From Prosthecobacter algae (GTDB lineage: Bacteria > Verrucomicrobiota > Verrucomicrobiia > Verrucomicrobiales > Verrucomicrobiaceae): a stretch of DNA of 33,038 bases. The notes below the pieces were generated by a model. It had not been told where the DNA came from, made no database searches, and worked only from the letters and a program-made list of their open reading frames with translations. The position numbers were made by a program, and so were the translations under genes. The stretch covers positions 327,732 to 360,769 of the forward strand of contig NZ_BAABIA010000007.1 of assembly GCF_039542385.1 (NCBI RefSeq), in the 5' to 3' direction. This document shows, one piece after another, positions 32,957 to 33,038 of the stretch; within the stretch, counting starts at the first letter, position 1, and each line of letters opens with the position of its first letter.

Positions 32957-33038
32957 CTGGCGGCGACCTACTTTCGCAGGGCCTATCGCCCAACTATCAT
33001 CGGCGCAACAGCGTTTCACTTCCGTGTTCGGAATGGGA
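32957..33038 (-). rRNA. rrf: 5S ribosomal RNA, partial (3' part)
   Basis: On the minus strand the sequence begins TCCCATTCCGAACACGGAAG and ends GCGAAAGTAGGTCGCCGCCA, the conserved loop B/C and helix IV-V-I region of bacterial 5S rRNA. About 80 of the usual 115-120 nt are present. The 5' end lies beyond the window edge, so the 23S and 16S genes should follow outside in the same orientation. The exact 3' end is uncertain by a few bases. Confidence 0.93.

Overview
The window reads as chromosomal DNA of a Verrucomicrobiota bacterium, probably a Verrucomicrobium/Prosthecobacter-like member of Verrucomicrobiaceae. The main reason is the set of large secreted proteins typical of the PVC superphylum: one PSD1-type cytochrome protein (DUF1549/DUF1553) and two PVC-type membrane-bound dehydrogenase/haem-binding proteins. 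The taxonomic call is inferred from gene content, not from an rRNA comparison.

Layout. 1-2100: an IS200-like REP-associated tyrosine transposase (RAYT) bracketed by REP hairpins that carry a GTAG head, then elongation factor P with its terminator, then a second REP family amplified into a tandem array of five 93-bp units. 2096-4296 (minus): an M20 metallopeptidase and an enolase-superfamily dipeptide epimerase, 11 bp apart, a likely dipeptide or murein-peptide catabolic operon. 4386-5621 (plus): an RlmI-like rRNA cytosine methyltransferase, convergent with mutL (5643-7529, minus). 7634-8875 (plus): an A-type Fe-S carrier and a one-helix membrane protein of unknown function. 9322-14941 (minus): a sensor kinase and response regulator followed by a secreted PVC dehydrogenase/cytochrome c protein. 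15116-18196 (plus): the PSD1 protein, divergent from the kinase. 18290-22438 (minus): a second PVC dehydrogenase with HEAT-like repeats and a cytochrome domain, then, 27 bp downstream, an S26 signal-peptidase-like protein. 22439-23078: non-coding, with repeats. 23079-32759 (minus): a 3226-residue subtilisin-like surface protein. 32913-33038: an rRNA-operon terminator and the 3' part of 5S rRNA, minus strand.

Three things stand out. The RAYT/REP neighbourhood shows two sequence-distinct hairpin families with the same architecture (GTAG foot, about 8-bp stem, short loop), and one REP supplies the stop codon of the M20 peptidase. The signal-peptidase homologue has Thr and Gln where the catalytic Ser and Lys belong, although its other S26 boxes are intact, and it appears co-transcribed with an exported cytochrome protein. 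The giant protease carries two unrelated globular domains inserted at what looks like the same point of an Ig-like domain.

No CRISPR array, prophage, tRNA gene or defence operon was recognised.
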